Source: an uncultured Veillonella sp.
GTDB taxonomy: Bacteria > Bacillota_C > Negativicutes > Veillonellales > Veillonellaceae
Direction of reading: 5' to 3'
Assembly: GCA_900765235.1 (NCBI GenBank)
Contig: CAAFRK010000094.1
Location: 1-5,986 of the forward strand
Length of the DNA stretch: 5,986 nt
How positions within the stretch are numbered: position 1 is the stretch's first letter; each line of letters opens with the position of its first letter. Below the pieces are notes generated by a model that saw only the letters and a program-made list of their open reading frames with translations, ran no database searches and was not told the DNA's origin. Both the position numbers and the translations under genes were made by a program. This document shows, piece after piece, positions 5,986-5,986 of this stretch.

Positions 5986-5986
5986 A

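Larger units (their letters stand above)
5644..5986. other. AT-rich regulatory spacer upstream of the met operon
   Basis: These 343 bases hold no supportable gene. From right to left they carry a parS site at the edge, about 160 bases of very AT-rich DNA, the operon promoter (5783-5811), a roughly 133-nt leader, the leader hairpin with U-tract (5661-5690) and the Shine-Dalgarno of the first gene. I looked on the minus strand for S-box/SAM-I, T-box (AGGGTGG type) and cobalamin riboswitch signatures and saw none. A weak plus-strand promoter-like pair, TTGTTT (5711-5716) and TATAAT (5735-5740) with an 18-base gap, lies inside the leader and is unproven. Confidence 0.65.

Noticed and set aside
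5644..5986. SAM-I (S-box), T-box or cobalamin riboswitch upstream of the met operon.
   Set aside because: Expected from knowledge of Firmicute met genes, but I could not find the T-box AGGGTGG-type sequence, S-box core segments or a B12-box on the minus strand. A covariance-model search would be decisive.

Overview
The window looks like chromosomal DNA from a low-GC, Gram-negative-staining Firmicute of the Negativicutes type. Veillonella is my best guess from protein style, AT content and gene content, but sequence alone cannot settle it. Coding DNA has moderate GC and the spacers are strongly AT-rich. Shine-Dalgarno sequences are of the AGGAG/GGAGG kind and promoters are sigma-A-like.

Layout: positions 1-535 are an AT-rich spacer with two candidate promoters and no gene I can support. 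rsmG (16S rRNA G527 N7-methyltransferase, 536-1288, +) follows. A 14-bp perfect hairpin at 1344-1378 separates it from the convergent minus-strand genes. Three minus-strand genes appear to form one operon, transcribed right to left: a stand-alone methionine synthase reactivation-domain protein (4876-5643), a cobalamin-dependent methionine synthase lacking that domain (metH, 2391-4832), and 5,10-methylenetetrahydrofolate reductase (metF, 1408-2268). A near-consensus promoter at 5783-5811 and a leader hairpin with a U-tract at 5661-5690 precede the operon, suggesting control by transcription attenuation.

How the genes work together: MetF reduces methylene-THF to methyl-THF. MetH passes that methyl group through its corrinoid to homocysteine, making methionine. 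The separate reactivation protein supplies the SAM-binding domain that in long MetH enzymes re-methylates oxidised cob(II)alamin. The three genes together make a complete folate-to-methionine methyl branch with a split MetH.

Two perfect 16-bp ParB-binding parS sequences (4860-4875 and 5970-5985) lie 1.11 kb apart, one inside the met operon. With rsmG nearby, they suggest the window is close to the replication origin and that parA/parB may lie just outside it. The less ordinary features are the operon-embedded parS, the attenuator-like leader with no S-box or T-box hallmarks, and a metH-metF spacer able to form two mutually exclusive hairpins. I found no mobile element, CRISPR array, tRNA or rRNA, and no wholly new multi-gene system.
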